NCBI RefSeq assembly: GCF_014207705.1
Contig: NZ_JACHIU010000001.1
Coordinates: 6,378,501 to 6,442,500, forward strand
Source: Sphaerisporangium rubeum
GTDB taxonomy: Bacteria; Actinomycetota; Actinomycetes; Streptosporangiales; Streptosporangiaceae
Reading direction: 5' to 3'
Length of the DNA stretch: 64,000 nucleotides
The notes beneath the pieces were generated by a model that ran no database searches, was not told where the DNA came from, and saw nothing but the letters and a program-made list of their open reading frames with translations. This document shows positions 21,937-30,084 of this stretch, one piece after another; positions within the stretch are counted from its first letter, which is position 1, and each line of letters begins with the position of its first letter. The position numbers were made by a program, and so were the translations under genes.

Positions 21937-22863
21937 TCAGCCGAGAAGCTCGTCGGCGCTCGCGGCGGTGGCCGCGCGGCGCAGCCATCCTTCGAGCTGA
22001 CCGGTGTCGGTGCAGGACGTCACGCGCTGCCGCTGCTCATCGGTGACCGGGAGGCCGCGTCCCTCCAGCACCAGCAGGACGGCCTTGGCCTCACCTTTGG
22101 CCTCACCTTTGGCCTCGCCCTTGGCCTCGCCCTCCAGCAGTCCTTCCGCGCGGCCTTCTTCGCGGCCTTCTTCGCGGCCCTTGAGGCGGAGTTCGGACAC
22201 GTAAGGGTGGGTCCGAGTGGTCATAAGTGTCCTCCAGATGTCGAGTGCGTGCCCCTTGCCGAGGCCGGATTCGGTGAATTCGGCGAGGTCGGCGGCTTCT
22301 CGCGTATCGATGTCGCGCAGTGCGTCGGACAGTGTGCTCAGTATCGCATCCACGCTGGGTGACGTGGCGTGTACGACGGCAGACAAGATGGCGCGGTGGA
22401 TGTCCTGGGCCGCTTCGACCGGATCGGTGATCACGGGGATGTTGTCGGGGCCGAGGACGAGCGGCCGGATGGTCATGGTGTGCCACTGGGGAAGGCCCAC
22501 GAAATAGGGTTCGCGGGCCCAGCAGGCGGTGGCGGCGGTGGGACAGGTGACGATGAGCAGCACGTCACATTGGTAGGTGTCGTGCAGATGCGCCAGGTAT
22601 CGGGCCCAGCGGCGGCGCTTCTCCTCGGATCGACCGGTCTGCGCTTCGATGGCGGCGATGATCTGTTTGTCGGGGAGATGGAGCTTGAGCAGGGTGTCGA
22701 CCCAGCGGGGGACAGGGGTGAGGTCGGTGAGGTCGACGTTCATGATCTCGACCTTGACCGTGTCGGGAAGGGGCATGGACAGTTCGTTCCGAAGGACGCG
22801 AGGCAGCAGGTCGGTGTCTCGCTGGAAGATCCTGTGCAGCGCCTCGTGAGTGGAAGCGGGCAT
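21937..22863 (-). CDS. Rpn-like PD-(D/E)XK nuclease-fold protein with internal repeat tail
   Basis: 308 residues starting ASTHEALHRIFQRD, resembling actinobacterial proteins related to Rpn/YhgA-type recombination-promoting nucleases. A putative active-site region runs RWVDTLLKLHLPDKQIIAAIEAQ (D, then E-x-Q) around residues 53-76, where related proteins usually read VESQ. Residues about 228-262 are a charged repeat tract: GREEGREEGRAEG followed by four GEAK units. This four-codon repeat resembles the variable-length tails of YhgA/Rpn proteins. The product is probably cytoplasmic. No clear ribosome binding site precedes ATG 22863, although TAAGAT could be a -10 box close to the start. Nuclease activity is inferred, not shown. 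Confidence 0.65.
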   Translation of the reverse strand: MPASTHEALHRIFQRDTDLLPRVLRNELSMPLPDTVKVEIMNVDLTDLTPVPRWVDTLLKLHLPDKQIIAAIEAQTGRSEEKRRRWARYLAHLHDTYQCDVLLIVTCPTAATACWAREPYFVGLPQWHTMTIRPLVLGPDNIPVITDPVEAAQDIHRAILSAVVHATSPSVDAILSTLSDALRDIDTREAADLAEFTESGLGKGHALDIWRTLMTTRTHPYVSELRLKGREEGREEGRAEGLLEGEAKGEAKGEAKGEAKAVLLVLEGRGLPVTDEQRQRVTSCTDTGQLEGWLRRAATAASADELLG

Positions 22864-23002
22864 GACGCAAAGTTATCTTATGAATACTCTCCGTACATGG
22901 CAAAGTCGCAATCGTGTCAGCCGGAGAAAGGGGTCCGGGTGTCCTTGAGCGTGCGCCGGGCCGGCGCCGTAGTGGCACGGTTCAGCCGGTGGTGGAGATG
23001 GG

Positions 23003-23938
23003 TCAGGTGTGGGCTTGGAGGGCTTTGCCGATCCAGTCGTGGGCCTTGGTCTCGGGGTGGGGCCAGGGGGAGCCGGTGATGATGGCGGCCAGTTGCCACT
23101 GGCGGGTGGCGCGGGGGTCGTGGTCCTGGTAGGTGCGGGCCAGGGTGCGGCGGAAGGTGGGGCCGTCTTCGGATTTGTGCATGGCGGCCAGGAGAGAGGC
23201 GATCTTGTTCAGGATGGGGACGGCTCGGGGGGATGCGGGGTCGATGTCGTCGGAGACCGCGGTCAGGGCGATGCGGGTGACGGTCTCGTTGTCCTGGCGC
23301 CATCGGTCGAGGTCGGCGGCTCCTTCGCGTTGCCGGCGTTCCCAGAACTCCTCGCTCTGGCGGCGCAGGCTGGCCCGGTAGTCCTCGTCGGACATCAGTT
23401 CCACGAGTTCGAGCCAGGCGTCGAGCTGCCGGGGGGTGGGCTCGGCCGGCAGGTCGGGGACCATGGCCTCCCGCAGGCCGGTGAGCCACCGCTCGCGTGC
23501 TTCGTTGCCGCCGCCGACCTCGGCCACGAACGAGTCCAGCAGCGCCGCTCTCTCGGCCGCGCCGAGGCGTCCAAGGGTGTTGAGCTTGCGCAGGTCGGCT
23601 TCGGACGGGTCGTCTTTCTCCAGGGTGGCCCGGAGCACGGCACGGGTTCGCTGGAGATTCGTGAGCTGCGTCTCCACTGTGCGCAGATGCAGCGCGAGGA
23701 CCTGTTTGAGGTCCTGCTCCCCCAGTGTGCGGATCGTCGCGAGGTTCACCCCCATCTCGCGCAACGCTCGCACGAGCTCCAGCCGCGCCAGATCGTCCTC
23801 GCCGTACACGCGGTATCCGGCCGCGGTGCGGTCCCGCTCAGGCAGGACACCGGCGTCCGAGTAGAAGCGGATGGTCTTCACCGGCAGCCCTGACATGCGG
23901 GAGAGCTGTCCGATCGTGTACCCCTCCCCCGGCGCCAC
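23003..23938 (-). CDS. MerR-family transcriptional regulator
   Basis: 311 residues. The N-terminal winged helix is clear (YTIGQLSRMSGLPVKTIRFYSDAGVLP, then GYRVYGEDDLARLELVRALREMG), followed by a dimerisation coiled coil around 75-110 and a long C-terminal region of about 190 residues, rich in Trp, Arg and Glu, which should be the effector-sensing part. No cysteines suggest a metal sensor, so an organic ligand is likely. It diverges from the first FG-GAP gene with 153 nt between the starts and may control it, the Rpn-like gene downstream, or itself. GTG 23938 has GGAGGAG close upstream. Confidence 0.85.
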   Translation of the reverse strand: MAPGEGYTIGQLSRMSGLPVKTIRFYSDAGVLPERDRTAAGYRVYGEDDLARLELVRALREMGVNLATIRTLGEQDLKQVLALHLRTVETQLTNLQRTRAVLRATLEKDDPSEADLRKLNTLGRLGAAERAALLDSFVAEVGGGNEARERWLTGLREAMVPDLPAEPTPRQLDAWLELVELMSDEDYRASLRRQSEEFWERRQREGAADLDRWRQDNETVTRIALTAVSDDIDPASPRAVPILNKIASLLAAMHKSEDGPTFRRTLARTYQDHDPRATRQWQLAAIITGSPWPHPETKAHDWIGKALQAHT

Positions 23939-23964
23939 GGCTCCTCCAGACCACCTCGAAGACT

Positions 23965-23975
23965 CCAGCTACTGG
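23965..23975. promoter_or_regulatory. Small dyad in the MerR / FG-GAP divergent promoter
   Basis: CCAG-CTA-CTGG is a perfect 4-bp-arm dyad 27 nt upstream of the merR start, next to AT-richer TGGATACTTTAC. It could be part of a MerR operator, which typically lies between -35 and -10. This is a weak site on its own. Confidence 0.35.
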
Positions 23976-24029
23976 ATACTTTACCGTTGCCGAGGCGGTT
24001 CCATCAGCGGCTTGCAGCCGTCTTGGAGC

Positions 24030-24039
24030 GGATTTACAG
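24030..24039 (+). promoter_or_regulatory. Shared 10-mer upstream of FG-GAP gene 1
   Basis: GGATTTACAG ends 52 nt before the first FG-GAP gene. The identical 10-mer occurs at 25604-25613, 56 nt before the second FG-GAP gene. Sequence around the two copies is otherwise different, so the match is not explained by a long duplication. It may be a common promoter or activator element. Confidence 0.45.
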
Positions 24040-24091
24040 GGCTTCGGAGTCTCGTTGATCTCGTCCCGATACCGAGGAGACGAGAACTTCG

Positions 24092-25531
24092 ATGAACCTT
24101 TCTTTCGCATGGACTCGGCAGACGCGGCGGCGTGCCGGCAAGCCGGCCGGGCTGGTCGTGGCGATCTCGGCCGGGCTGGTGGTGGGGCTTCCCGGGCCGG
24201 CGGTGGCGGAGCCGACGCCGGGGCCGCAGGCCAGTGATGTCAACGCGGCGCGGGCTCTGGCGGCGTGTGATCCGAGTGGGACGACGGGGACGGACTCGGC
24301 GCTCGCGGCGGAGTTGAACGGCAAGCTCAAGGCGAAGATGCGCGGCTACATGTCGGCGTACCGGGTGTCGTGCGCGCGGATGGTGGTCAAAGCGGTGCGG
24401 GACAGAGGGCTGCACTCGCGGGCCGCGGTGATCGCGATCACGACGACGATCGTGGAGAGCAGCATCGACAACATCAGTGAGGAACTCGACCACGACAGTT
24501 TGGGGTTGTTCCAGCAGCGGGCTTCCTGGGGGACGCGAGCACAGCGTCTGGACCCGATATGGGCCACCAACGCTTTTCTGAACAAGATGCTGTCGAAGTA
24601 TCCGAACAACGCCTGGCGGACGGCGCCGATCGGGGAGATATGCCAGGCGGTACAGGTGTCCGCCTACCCGGACCGGTACCAGCCGCAGGCCGGCGACGCG
24701 CAGATCATCGTGGACACGCTGTGGGGCGGGGTTTCGGCGACTGATTTCAGTGGCGACGGTAAGGCTGATGTGCTGGCGCGGAACGCCACCACCAAGGACC
24801 TGCACCTCTACCGGGGGAACGGCTCCGGGGGGTTCCAGAGCGGCACCGGCGAGAACATCGGCAACAACTGGAGCGCCTTCGACGTCCTCTTCTCGCCTGG
24901 CGACTTCAACGGGGACGGAAAGGCCGACATCCTGGCGCGGAACGCCACCACCAAGGACCTGCACCTCTACCGGGGTAACGGGTCCGGCGGGTTCCAGAGC
25001 GGCACCGGGGAGAACATCGGGAACAACTGGAGCGCATTCGATGTCGTGTTCTCGCCTGGCGACTTCAACGGGGACGGAAAGGCCGACGTGGTGGCTCGCA
25101 ACGCCACCACCAAGGACCTGCACCTCTACCGCGGGAACGGCTCCGGCGGGTTCCAAAGCGGCACCGGGGAGAACATCGGCAACAACTGGAGCGCCTTCGA
25201 CAAGGTCTTCTCCGCCGGCGACTTCAACGGCGACGGGAAAGCCGACATCCTCGCGCGGAACGCCACCACCAAGGACCTGCACCTCTACCGGGGGAACGGC
25301 TCCGGCGGGTTCCAAGGCGGCACCGGCGAGAACATCGGCAACAACTGGAGCGCTTTCGATCTGATCTTCTCGCCTGGCGACTTCAACGGGGACGGGAAAG
25401 CGGACGTGGTGGCGCGGAACGCCACCACCAAGGACCTGCACCTCTACCGCGGGAACGGCTCCGGCGGGTTCCAGAGCGGCACCGGCGAGAACATCGGCAA
25501 CAACTGGAGCGCTTTCGACGCCATCTTCTGA
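24092..25531 (+). CDS. Secreted lysozyme-like protein with five FG-GAP/VCBS modules
   Basis: 479 residues. A signal peptide (LVVAISAGLVVGLPGPAVAE) leads to a lysozyme-like domain at about 50-215. That domain contains AAVIAITTTIVESSIDN, whose glutamate fits a muramidase/lytic transglycosylase acid, and SLGLFQQRASWGTRAQRLDP, a pattern common in actinobacterial and phage cell-wall hydrolases. From about residue 218 there are five modules of 53 residues, each starting DFNGDGKAD (a calcium-type loop) and ending NNWSAFD. The modules are almost identical at DNA level (24743-25531, 159-bp period). It probably acts on cell wall outside the cell; the modules should form a beta-propeller or adhesion surface. 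Paralogous modules occur in the next gene. Confidence 0.8.
   Translation: MNLSFAWTRQTRRRAGKPAGLVVAISAGLVVGLPGPAVAEPTPGPQASDVNAARALAACDPSGTTGTDSALAAELNGKLKAKMRGYMSAYRVSCARMVVKAVRDRGLHSRAAVIAITTTIVESSIDNISEELDHDSLGLFQQRASWGTRAQRLDPIWATNAFLNKMLSKYPNNAWRTAPIGEICQAVQVSAYPDRYQPQAGDAQIIVDTLWGGVSATDFSGDGKADVLARNATTKDLHLYRGNGSGGFQSGTGENIGNNWSAFDVLFSPGDFNGDGKADILARNATTKDLHLYRGNGSGGFQSGTGENIGNNWSAFDVVFSPGDFNGDGKADVVARNATTKDLHLYRGNGSGGFQSGTGENIGNNWSAFDKVFSAGDFNGDGKADILARNATTKDLHLYRGNGSGGFQGGTGENIGNNWSAFDLIFSPGDFNGDGKADVVARNATTKDLHLYRGNGSGGFQSGTGENIGNNWSAFDAIF
24743..25531 (+). repeat. Five 159-bp FG-GAP coding repeats (set 1)
   Basis: In-frame 159-bp units start at 24743, 24902, 25061, 25220 and 25379. 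Differences are concentrated at a few codons (D-V/I-L/V-A and the last F-D-x-x-F positions). They match the units at 26327-27115 closely enough for recombination between the two genes. Confidence 0.9.
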
Positions 25532-25603
25532 CCGGTGCGGACGTAGGGCCGGCGTCGGGCTGGCGGCGCCGTTGTCCCGGCCGCTCTGTCGGGGACTTCC
25601 AGA

Positions 25604-25613
25604 GGATTTACAG
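25604..25613 (+). promoter_or_regulatory. Shared 10-mer upstream of FG-GAP gene 2
   Basis: GGATTTACAG, the same 10-mer as at 24030-24039, at almost the same distance from the start codon. See that entry. The gap 25532-25669 holds no gene. Confidence 0.45.
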
Positions 25614-25669
25614 CGCCACACATCAGGCTTTCATCCACAGACACTTGATCACGACGAAGGAAAGTGGCA

Positions 25670-27115
25670 ATGAATCAATCAGTCATACGCCTCGGCTTGG
25701 TCCGTACGGTCGCGGTGTTCGCGGCGCTCGTCACCGCGATGTTCGCTCTTGCCGCGCTGGACGAGGGGGCGAAGAGGAATCATGCGGACGCGAGTACCGC
25801 CGGGGGGCCCATCACGCGTTCCGAGGTGCTCGCTCGTGCGCAGAACTGGGTGAACCGCAATGTGCAGTACAACCTGACACGCCGGTCCAACACGCTGGTG
25901 ACCGATGTGGACGGGTCGCACAAGTACGGGCCGGACTGCTCCGGGCTGGTGTCCATGGCCTGGCACATCACGGCGAACTCCGGCAAGGGTGGGAACAGCA
26001 CCTCCGATTTCGCGGGATGGTCCGGTAAGTCCTACCTGTCGAGTCTGCATGAGCTCAAGCCTGGGGATGCCATTCTCAAGGACGGGCACATGGAGTTGTT
26101 CGCGCGGTGGAAGAACTCCTCCGACCACACGCAGGGGGCCTGGACGTACTCGCTGAACGGCGGGTCGGACCCGGACGGCGACGGCTGGGAGAACGACTGG
26201 GCCAAGGGACCGAGCGAGAACTCGCACGGTCAGGTCGGCAGCGAGTCGTGGTCGAGCATGCAGAACTACCGGCCGATCCGGTACGACAACATCGTCGACG
26301 ACAGCGTCGGCGGCGGAGCGGACCGGGACTTCAACGGTGACGGGAAGGCCGACATCCTGGTCCGGAACGCCACCACCAAGGACCTGCATCTCTACCGGGG
26401 GAACGGGTCCGGCGGGTTCCAAAGCGGCACCGGCGAGAACATCGGCAACAACTGGAGCGCATTCGACCTGATCTTCTCCGCCGGCGACTTCAACGGCGAC
26501 GGAAAGGCCGACGTGGTGGCTCGCAACGCCACCACCAAGGACCTGCACCTCTACCGGGGTAACGGGTCCGGCGGGTTCCAAAGCGGCACCGGCGAGAACA
26601 TCGGCAACAACTGGAGCGCATTCGACCTGATCTTCTCCGCCGGCGACTTCAACGGCGACGGAAAGGCCGACGTGGTGGCTCGCAACGCCACCACCAAGGA
26701 CCTGCACCTCTACCGGGGTAACGGGTCCGGCGGCTTCCAGAGCGGCACCGGCGAGAACATCGGCAACAACTGGAGCGCATTCGACGTCCTCTTCTCGCCT
26801 GGCGACTTCAACGGCGACGGAAAGGCCGACATCCTGGCCCGGAACGCCACCACCAAGGACCTCCACCTCTACCGCGGGAACGGCTCCGGGGGCTTCCAGA
26901 GCGGCACCGGGGAAAACATCAGCAACAACTGGAGCGCCTTCGACAAGGTCTTCTCGGTCGGTGACTTCAACGGTGACGGGAAGGCCGATGTGCTGGCTCG
27001 AAACGCGTCCACCACGGACCTGCACCTCTACCGGGGGAACGGATCCGGGGGTTTCCAGAGCGGCACCGGCGAGAACATCGGCAACAACTGGAGCGCCTTC
27101 GACATCATCTTCTGA
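25670..27115 (+). CDS. Secreted NlpC/P60-like protein with five FG-GAP/VCBS modules
   Basis: 481 residues from ATG 25670 (AAGGAAAG about 6 nt upstream; a GTG two codons earlier is less likely). The N-terminus is a signal/anchor helix (VRTVAVFAALVTAMFALAAL). Residues about 45-200 look like an NlpC/P60-type cysteine peptidase: the catalytic cysteine is in YGPDCSGLVSMAWH and the histidine probably in KDGHMELFARW. Residues from about 218 to the end are five 53-residue FG-GAP modules nearly identical to those of the preceding gene. Together the pair would attack glycan strands and peptide stems. Enzymatic activities are inferred; the module identity is seen directly. Confidence 0.8.
   Translation: MNQSVIRLGLVRTVAVFAALVTAMFALAALDEGAKRNHADASTAGGPITRSEVLARAQNWVNRNVQYNLTRRSNTLVTDVDGSHKYGPDCSGLVSMAWHITANSGKGGNSTSDFAGWSGKSYLSSLHELKPGDAILKDGHMELFARWKNSSDHTQGAWTYSLNGGSDPDGDGWENDWAKGPSENSHGQVGSESWSSMQNYRPIRYDNIVDDSVGGGADRDFNGDGKADILVRNATTKDLHLYRGNGSGGFQSGTGENIGNNWSAFDLIFSAGDFNGDGKADVVARNATTKDLHLYRGNGSGGFQSGTGENIGNNWSAFDLIFSAGDFNGDGKADVVARNATTKDLHLYRGNGSGGFQSGTGENIGNNWSAFDVLFSPGDFNGDGKADILARNATTKDLHLYRGNGSGGFQSGTGENISNNWSAFDKVFSVGDFNGDGKADVLARNASTTDLHLYRGNGSGGFQSGTGENIGNNWSAFDIIF
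26327..27115 (+). repeat. Five 159-bp FG-GAP coding repeats (set 2)
   Basis: Units start at 26327, 26486, 26645, 26804 and 26963. Units 2 and 3 are identical over roughly their first 100 bases, which points to very recent duplication or conversion. The last unit is the most divergent (NASTTDLHL). Confidence 0.9.
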
Positions 27116-27155
27116 TGGTGCTCTGCGAACGTCCGCCGGGTGAACCGCCGTAAAC

Positions 27156-27197
27156 GGCGCCGGATTCACCGCACCACGTCCCGCCGTACCGGCGCCG
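27156..27197 (+). repeat. Dispersed 42-bp palindromic repeat, copy 1
   Basis: Begins GGCGCCGGATTC and ends CGGCGCCG, so the ends can pair as a stem around a loop of about 28 nt. Related 42-bp copies lie at 32006-32047 and 33218-33259. This copy follows the FG-GAP gene 2 stop by 40 nt. Confidence 0.75.
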
Positions 27198-27294
27198 ACA
27201 AGGTCACACCAGACGTGACGGGGAAGTGGCGACACCGGCGAAGGTGAGCAGTCACCACACCGGACACAAGATGTACAACCGGCCAGCCGATCCG

Positions 27295-28205
27295 GCTGGC
27301 CGGTTTCCGTTTCCGGTTCCGAGCCCGATCCGGCCCGGTTACGAGTCCAGTTCCGGCACCGGTGCCGGTTCGAGTCCCCTACCGAGTCCGAATCCATACC
27401 GCGTCCAGTCCCGTACCGCGTCCGGTTCCGTCTCCGGTTCCGTCTCCGGTACAAGTCCAGTTCCGGCACCCGCGCCGGTTCGAGTCCCGTACCGAATCCG
27501 AATCCCATACCGAGTCCGAATCCGTACCGCGTCCAGTCCGGTACCGCGTCCCGTTCAGCGTCCGGTTCCGTCACCGGTACAAGTCCAGTTCCGGCACCCG
27601 CGCCGGTTCGAGTCCCCTACCGAATCCGAATCCCATACCGAGTCCGAATCGGTACCGCGTCCAGTCCGGTACCGCGTCCCGTTCAGCGTCCGGTTCCGTC
27701 ACCGGTACAAGTCCAGTTCCGGCACCCGCGCCGGTTCGAGTCCCCTACCGAGTCCGAGTCCGAGTCCCGTACCGAGTCCGAGTCCGAGTCCCGTACCGAG
27801 TCCGAATCCGTACCGCGTCCAGTCCGGTACCGCGTCCCGTTCAGCGTCTGATTCCGTCTCCGGTTCCGGTTCCGTCTCCGGTTCCGAGTCCGGTCTGGTT
27901 CCGAGTCCGGTTCCGCGTCCGTTCCGGTTCCGCGTCCGTTCCGGTTACGCGTCCGGTCCGGTTCCGGTTCCCGCGTCGCGGTCCGAGTCCGAATCCAGTA
28001 CCGAGTCCGGTTTCGACTCCCGTTCCAAGTCCGAGGCTGGTTCCGGGTCCGAATTCGGTGCCGAATTCGGTGCCGAATCCAGTCCGGTGCCGCGTCCAGT
28101 GCCGGTTCCGAGTCCCGTCCGGTTCGCAGTCACGTACCGAGTCCGAATCTGGTCCGGTTCCAGCACCGCGTCCGGTTACGAGTCCGGCCCGGTGCCGTCC
28201 GGCCA
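27295..28205. repeat. 0.9-kb satellite-like array of GTCCGG/GGTTCC-type units with 128-bp higher-order repeats
   Basis: Built from short units such as GAGTCC, GGTTCCG, CGTCC and AATCCG. A higher-order unit of 128 bp beginning GTCCAGTTCCGGCACC recurs at 27455, 27583 and 27711, with a shorter relative at 27345. Several frames on both strands stay open (Ser/Pro/Val/Arg- or Thr/Gly/Asp-rich); these are composition artefacts and no ribosome binding site or start stands out. It lies between the convergent FG-GAP gene 2 and cysteine desulfurase genes. No gene is seen in 27116-28317. Confidence 0.9.
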
Positions 28206-28317
28206 ATGCTCACAGCAGAAGCCTCGGCCGGCCGGGGCCTCCGCAGGGAAGGACGACCACCCGTAACCGTCACGGAAAGTTCTGGTCAGTCGGTTCCACG
28301 TGGTCGGTTCTGGTTCG

Positions 28318-29478
28318 TCAGCTGATGCCGGCTCGGCGGGCTCGTTCCACGGCGGGGGGGAGGACGGTGATGAGGTCGGTTATGTCGGAGTTGGTGGAGG
28401 TGTGGCCCAGGGAGAAGCGGAGGGAGCCTCGGGAACGGATGGGGTCGGCGCCCATGGCGAGGAGGACGTGGGACGGCTGGGCCACGCCTGCTGAGCAGGC
28501 GGAGCCGGTGGAGCATTCGATGCCTTTGGCGTCGAGGAGCATCAGGAGTGCGTCGCCTTCGCAGCCGGGGAAGGAGAAGTGTGCGTTGCCGGGGAGGCGG
28601 TGGTCGGGGTGGCCGTTGAGGATGACGTCGGGGACGGCTTCGCGGATCTTGGTGATCAGGTCGGTGCGCAGGGTGCGGAGGTGAGCGGCGTTGGCTTCGC
28701 GGCGTTCCACAGCGGTGTGGACGGCGGCGGCGAAGCCGGCGATGGCGGGGGCGTCCAGGGTGCCGGAACGGACTTCGCGTTCCTGGCCGCCGCCGTGGAG
28801 GACGGGGACGGGGTCGACGCCTCTGGCGAGCAGGAGTGCGCCTACTCCCATGGGGCCGCCGAGCTTGTGCGCGGAGACGGTGAGAGCGGCGGCGCCTGAG
28901 GTGGCGAAGGAGACGGGGAGCTGGCCGACGGCCTGGACGGCGTCGGTGTGGAACGGGATGCCGTACTCGGCGGCGATGGCGGCCAGTTCGCTGACGGGCT
29001 GGATCGTGCCGACCTCGTTGTTGGCCCACATGACGCTGACCAGGGCCACGCTCGCGGGGTCGCGTTCGATGGCGGCGCGGAGGGTCTCGGGATGCACCAT
29101 GCCGTACTCGTCGACGGCCAGATGCTCCACGGACGCGCCTTGCCGGTCGGCGAGCCAGTGTGCGGGGTCGAGAGCGGCGTGGTGCTCCACGGCGCTGATG
29201 AGGACGCGGCCGGCGCCGGTGGCGGCCTGTCTGGACCAGTAGAGGCCCTTGATGGCGAGGTTGTCGGCCTCGGTGCCACCGCCGGTGAAGACGACCTCGC
29301 TGGGACGTGCGCCGAGGGCCGCGGCGATGGTCTCGCGCGCCTCCTCGACGACCCTGCGGGTGCGGCGGCCGGCGGAATGGAGGGAGGAGGCGTTGCCGAC
29401 GCGCATGAGCTGCGCGGTCATCGCCTCGATCGCTTCGGGGAGCATCGGCGTGGTCGCCGCGTGGTCGAGATAAGCCAT
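28318..29478 (-). CDS. Cysteine desulfurase (NifS/IscS family)
   Basis: PLP enzyme that takes sulfur from cysteine for tRNA thiolation (MnmA) and iron-sulfur work. The PLP lysine is in [16 protein letters not shown], the persulfide cysteine is in [11 protein letters not shown], and the N-terminus is the usual [11 protein letters not shown]. About 386 residues from ATG 29478; a GTG at 29499 would add seven residues but has no ribosome binding site. In many actinomycetes this gene is next to mnmA; here about 6.5 kb separates them. It diverges from a TetR gene over a perfect operator that overlaps its promoter, so TetR control is likely. Confidence 0.93.
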   Translation of the reverse strand: MAYLDHAATTPMLPEAIEAMTAQLMRVGNASSLHSAGRRTRRVVEEARETIAAALGARPSEVVFTGGGTEADNLAIKGLYWSRQAATGAGRVLISAVEHHAALDPAHWLADRQGASVEHLAVDEYGMVHPETLRAAIERDPASVALVSVMWANNEVGTIQPVSELAAIAAEYGIPFHTDAVQAVGQLPVSFATSGAAALTVSAHKLGGPMGVGALLLARGVDPVPVLHGGGQEREVRSGTLDAPAIAGFAAAVHTAVERREANAAHLRTLRTDLITKIREAVPDVILNGHPDHRLPGNAHFSFPGCEGDALLMLLDAKGIECSTGSACSAGVAQPSHVLLAMGADPIRSRGSLRFSLGHTSTNSDITDLITVLPPAVERARRAGIS

Positions 29479-29508
29479 GGCGTACTCAAGCGTACCCACT
29501 TTGCCAGG

Positions 29509-29528
29509 TGTACCGTCCGGACGGTACA
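29509..29528. promoter_or_regulatory. Perfect 20-bp TetR operator between cysteine desulfurase and tetR
   Basis: TGTACCGTCCGGACGGTACA is a complete palindrome. It overlaps the probable promoter of tetR (-10 TACAGT at 29525-29530, about 7 nt before the GTG start, implying a leaderless transcript) and lies 30 nt upstream of the desulfurase ATG. The TACCGnCCGGnCGGTA form is typical of TetR-family operators. Autorepression and repression of the desulfurase are inferred. Confidence 0.85.
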
Positions 29529-29537
29529 GTAACGGGT

Positions 29538-30044
29538 GTGAGAAGAGATGAGCTTTTGAACGCCGCGGAGGCGCTCCTGGCCGAGCAGGGGGCCCCGTGC
29601 CTCACGCTGGCGGCCGTGGCCGAGCGCGCCGGTGTGAGCAAAGGAGGGCTTCTCTATCACTTCAACACCAAAGAAGCGCTGATCAAGGGCTTGATCGAGC
29701 GGCTGGTCCGTGATTTCGACGAGCTGGTGGCGGCGCAGGACGAGCCGTCGTACACGCGGGCTTACCTCGCGGCGACATTTGCCGCCGTGCGGAGCGGGAG
29801 CCTGCGGCGCTGGGCCGTGGCGACCGGTGCGGCGGGGGACCCCGAGCTGCTGGCGCCGTTACGGGAGGCCATGGCGCGCTGGCATCGTGAGGGCCTGGCC
29901 GACGAGCCGGACCCGATGGCGGCCCGGATCGTGCGCCTGGCCTGCGAAGGGCTCTGGGAAGTGGCTACGCACGACCCCGGCTTCTACGACGAGGGTCAGT
30001 ACGAGGAGCTGTACCAGCGGCTCTGCGGGCTGCTGCCAGGGTGA
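29538..30044 (+). CDS. TetR-family transcriptional regulator
   Basis: 168 residues from GTG 29538. The helix-turn-helix reads [47 protein letters not shown]; the C-terminal ligand domain resembles the TetR_C type with [25 protein letters not shown]. Because the -10 box lies immediately before the GTG, translation is probably leaderless. It should bind the palindrome at 29509-29528 and so regulate itself, and perhaps the divergent cysteine desulfurase. The MFS gene downstream, in the same direction but separated by 710 nt of repeats, is a second possible target. Confidence 0.88.
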   Translation: MRRDELLNAAEALLAEQGAPCLTLAAVAERAGVSKGGLLYHFNTKEALIKGLIERLVRDFDELVAAQDEPSYTRAYLAATFAAVRSGSLRRWAVATGAAGDPELLAPLREAMARWHREGLADEPDPMAARIVRLACEGLWEVATHDPGFYDEGQYEELYQRLCGLLPG

Positions 30045-30084
30045 TGGGACGGCGCGACACGTTCATTCCACCTGTGGACTGGGC

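Noticed and set aside
21937-28317. Prophage or integrative element
   Set aside because: No integrase, attachment site, tRNA or structural phage gene was seen; only a change in gene order and repeat content supports an accessory block.
27226-28684. Ser/Pro/Arg-rich plus-strand and Gly/Thr-rich minus-strand proteins over the 27-28 kb array
   Set aside because: Several frames are open at once, periodicity is six bases, and there is no ribosome binding site or domain; the array explains them.
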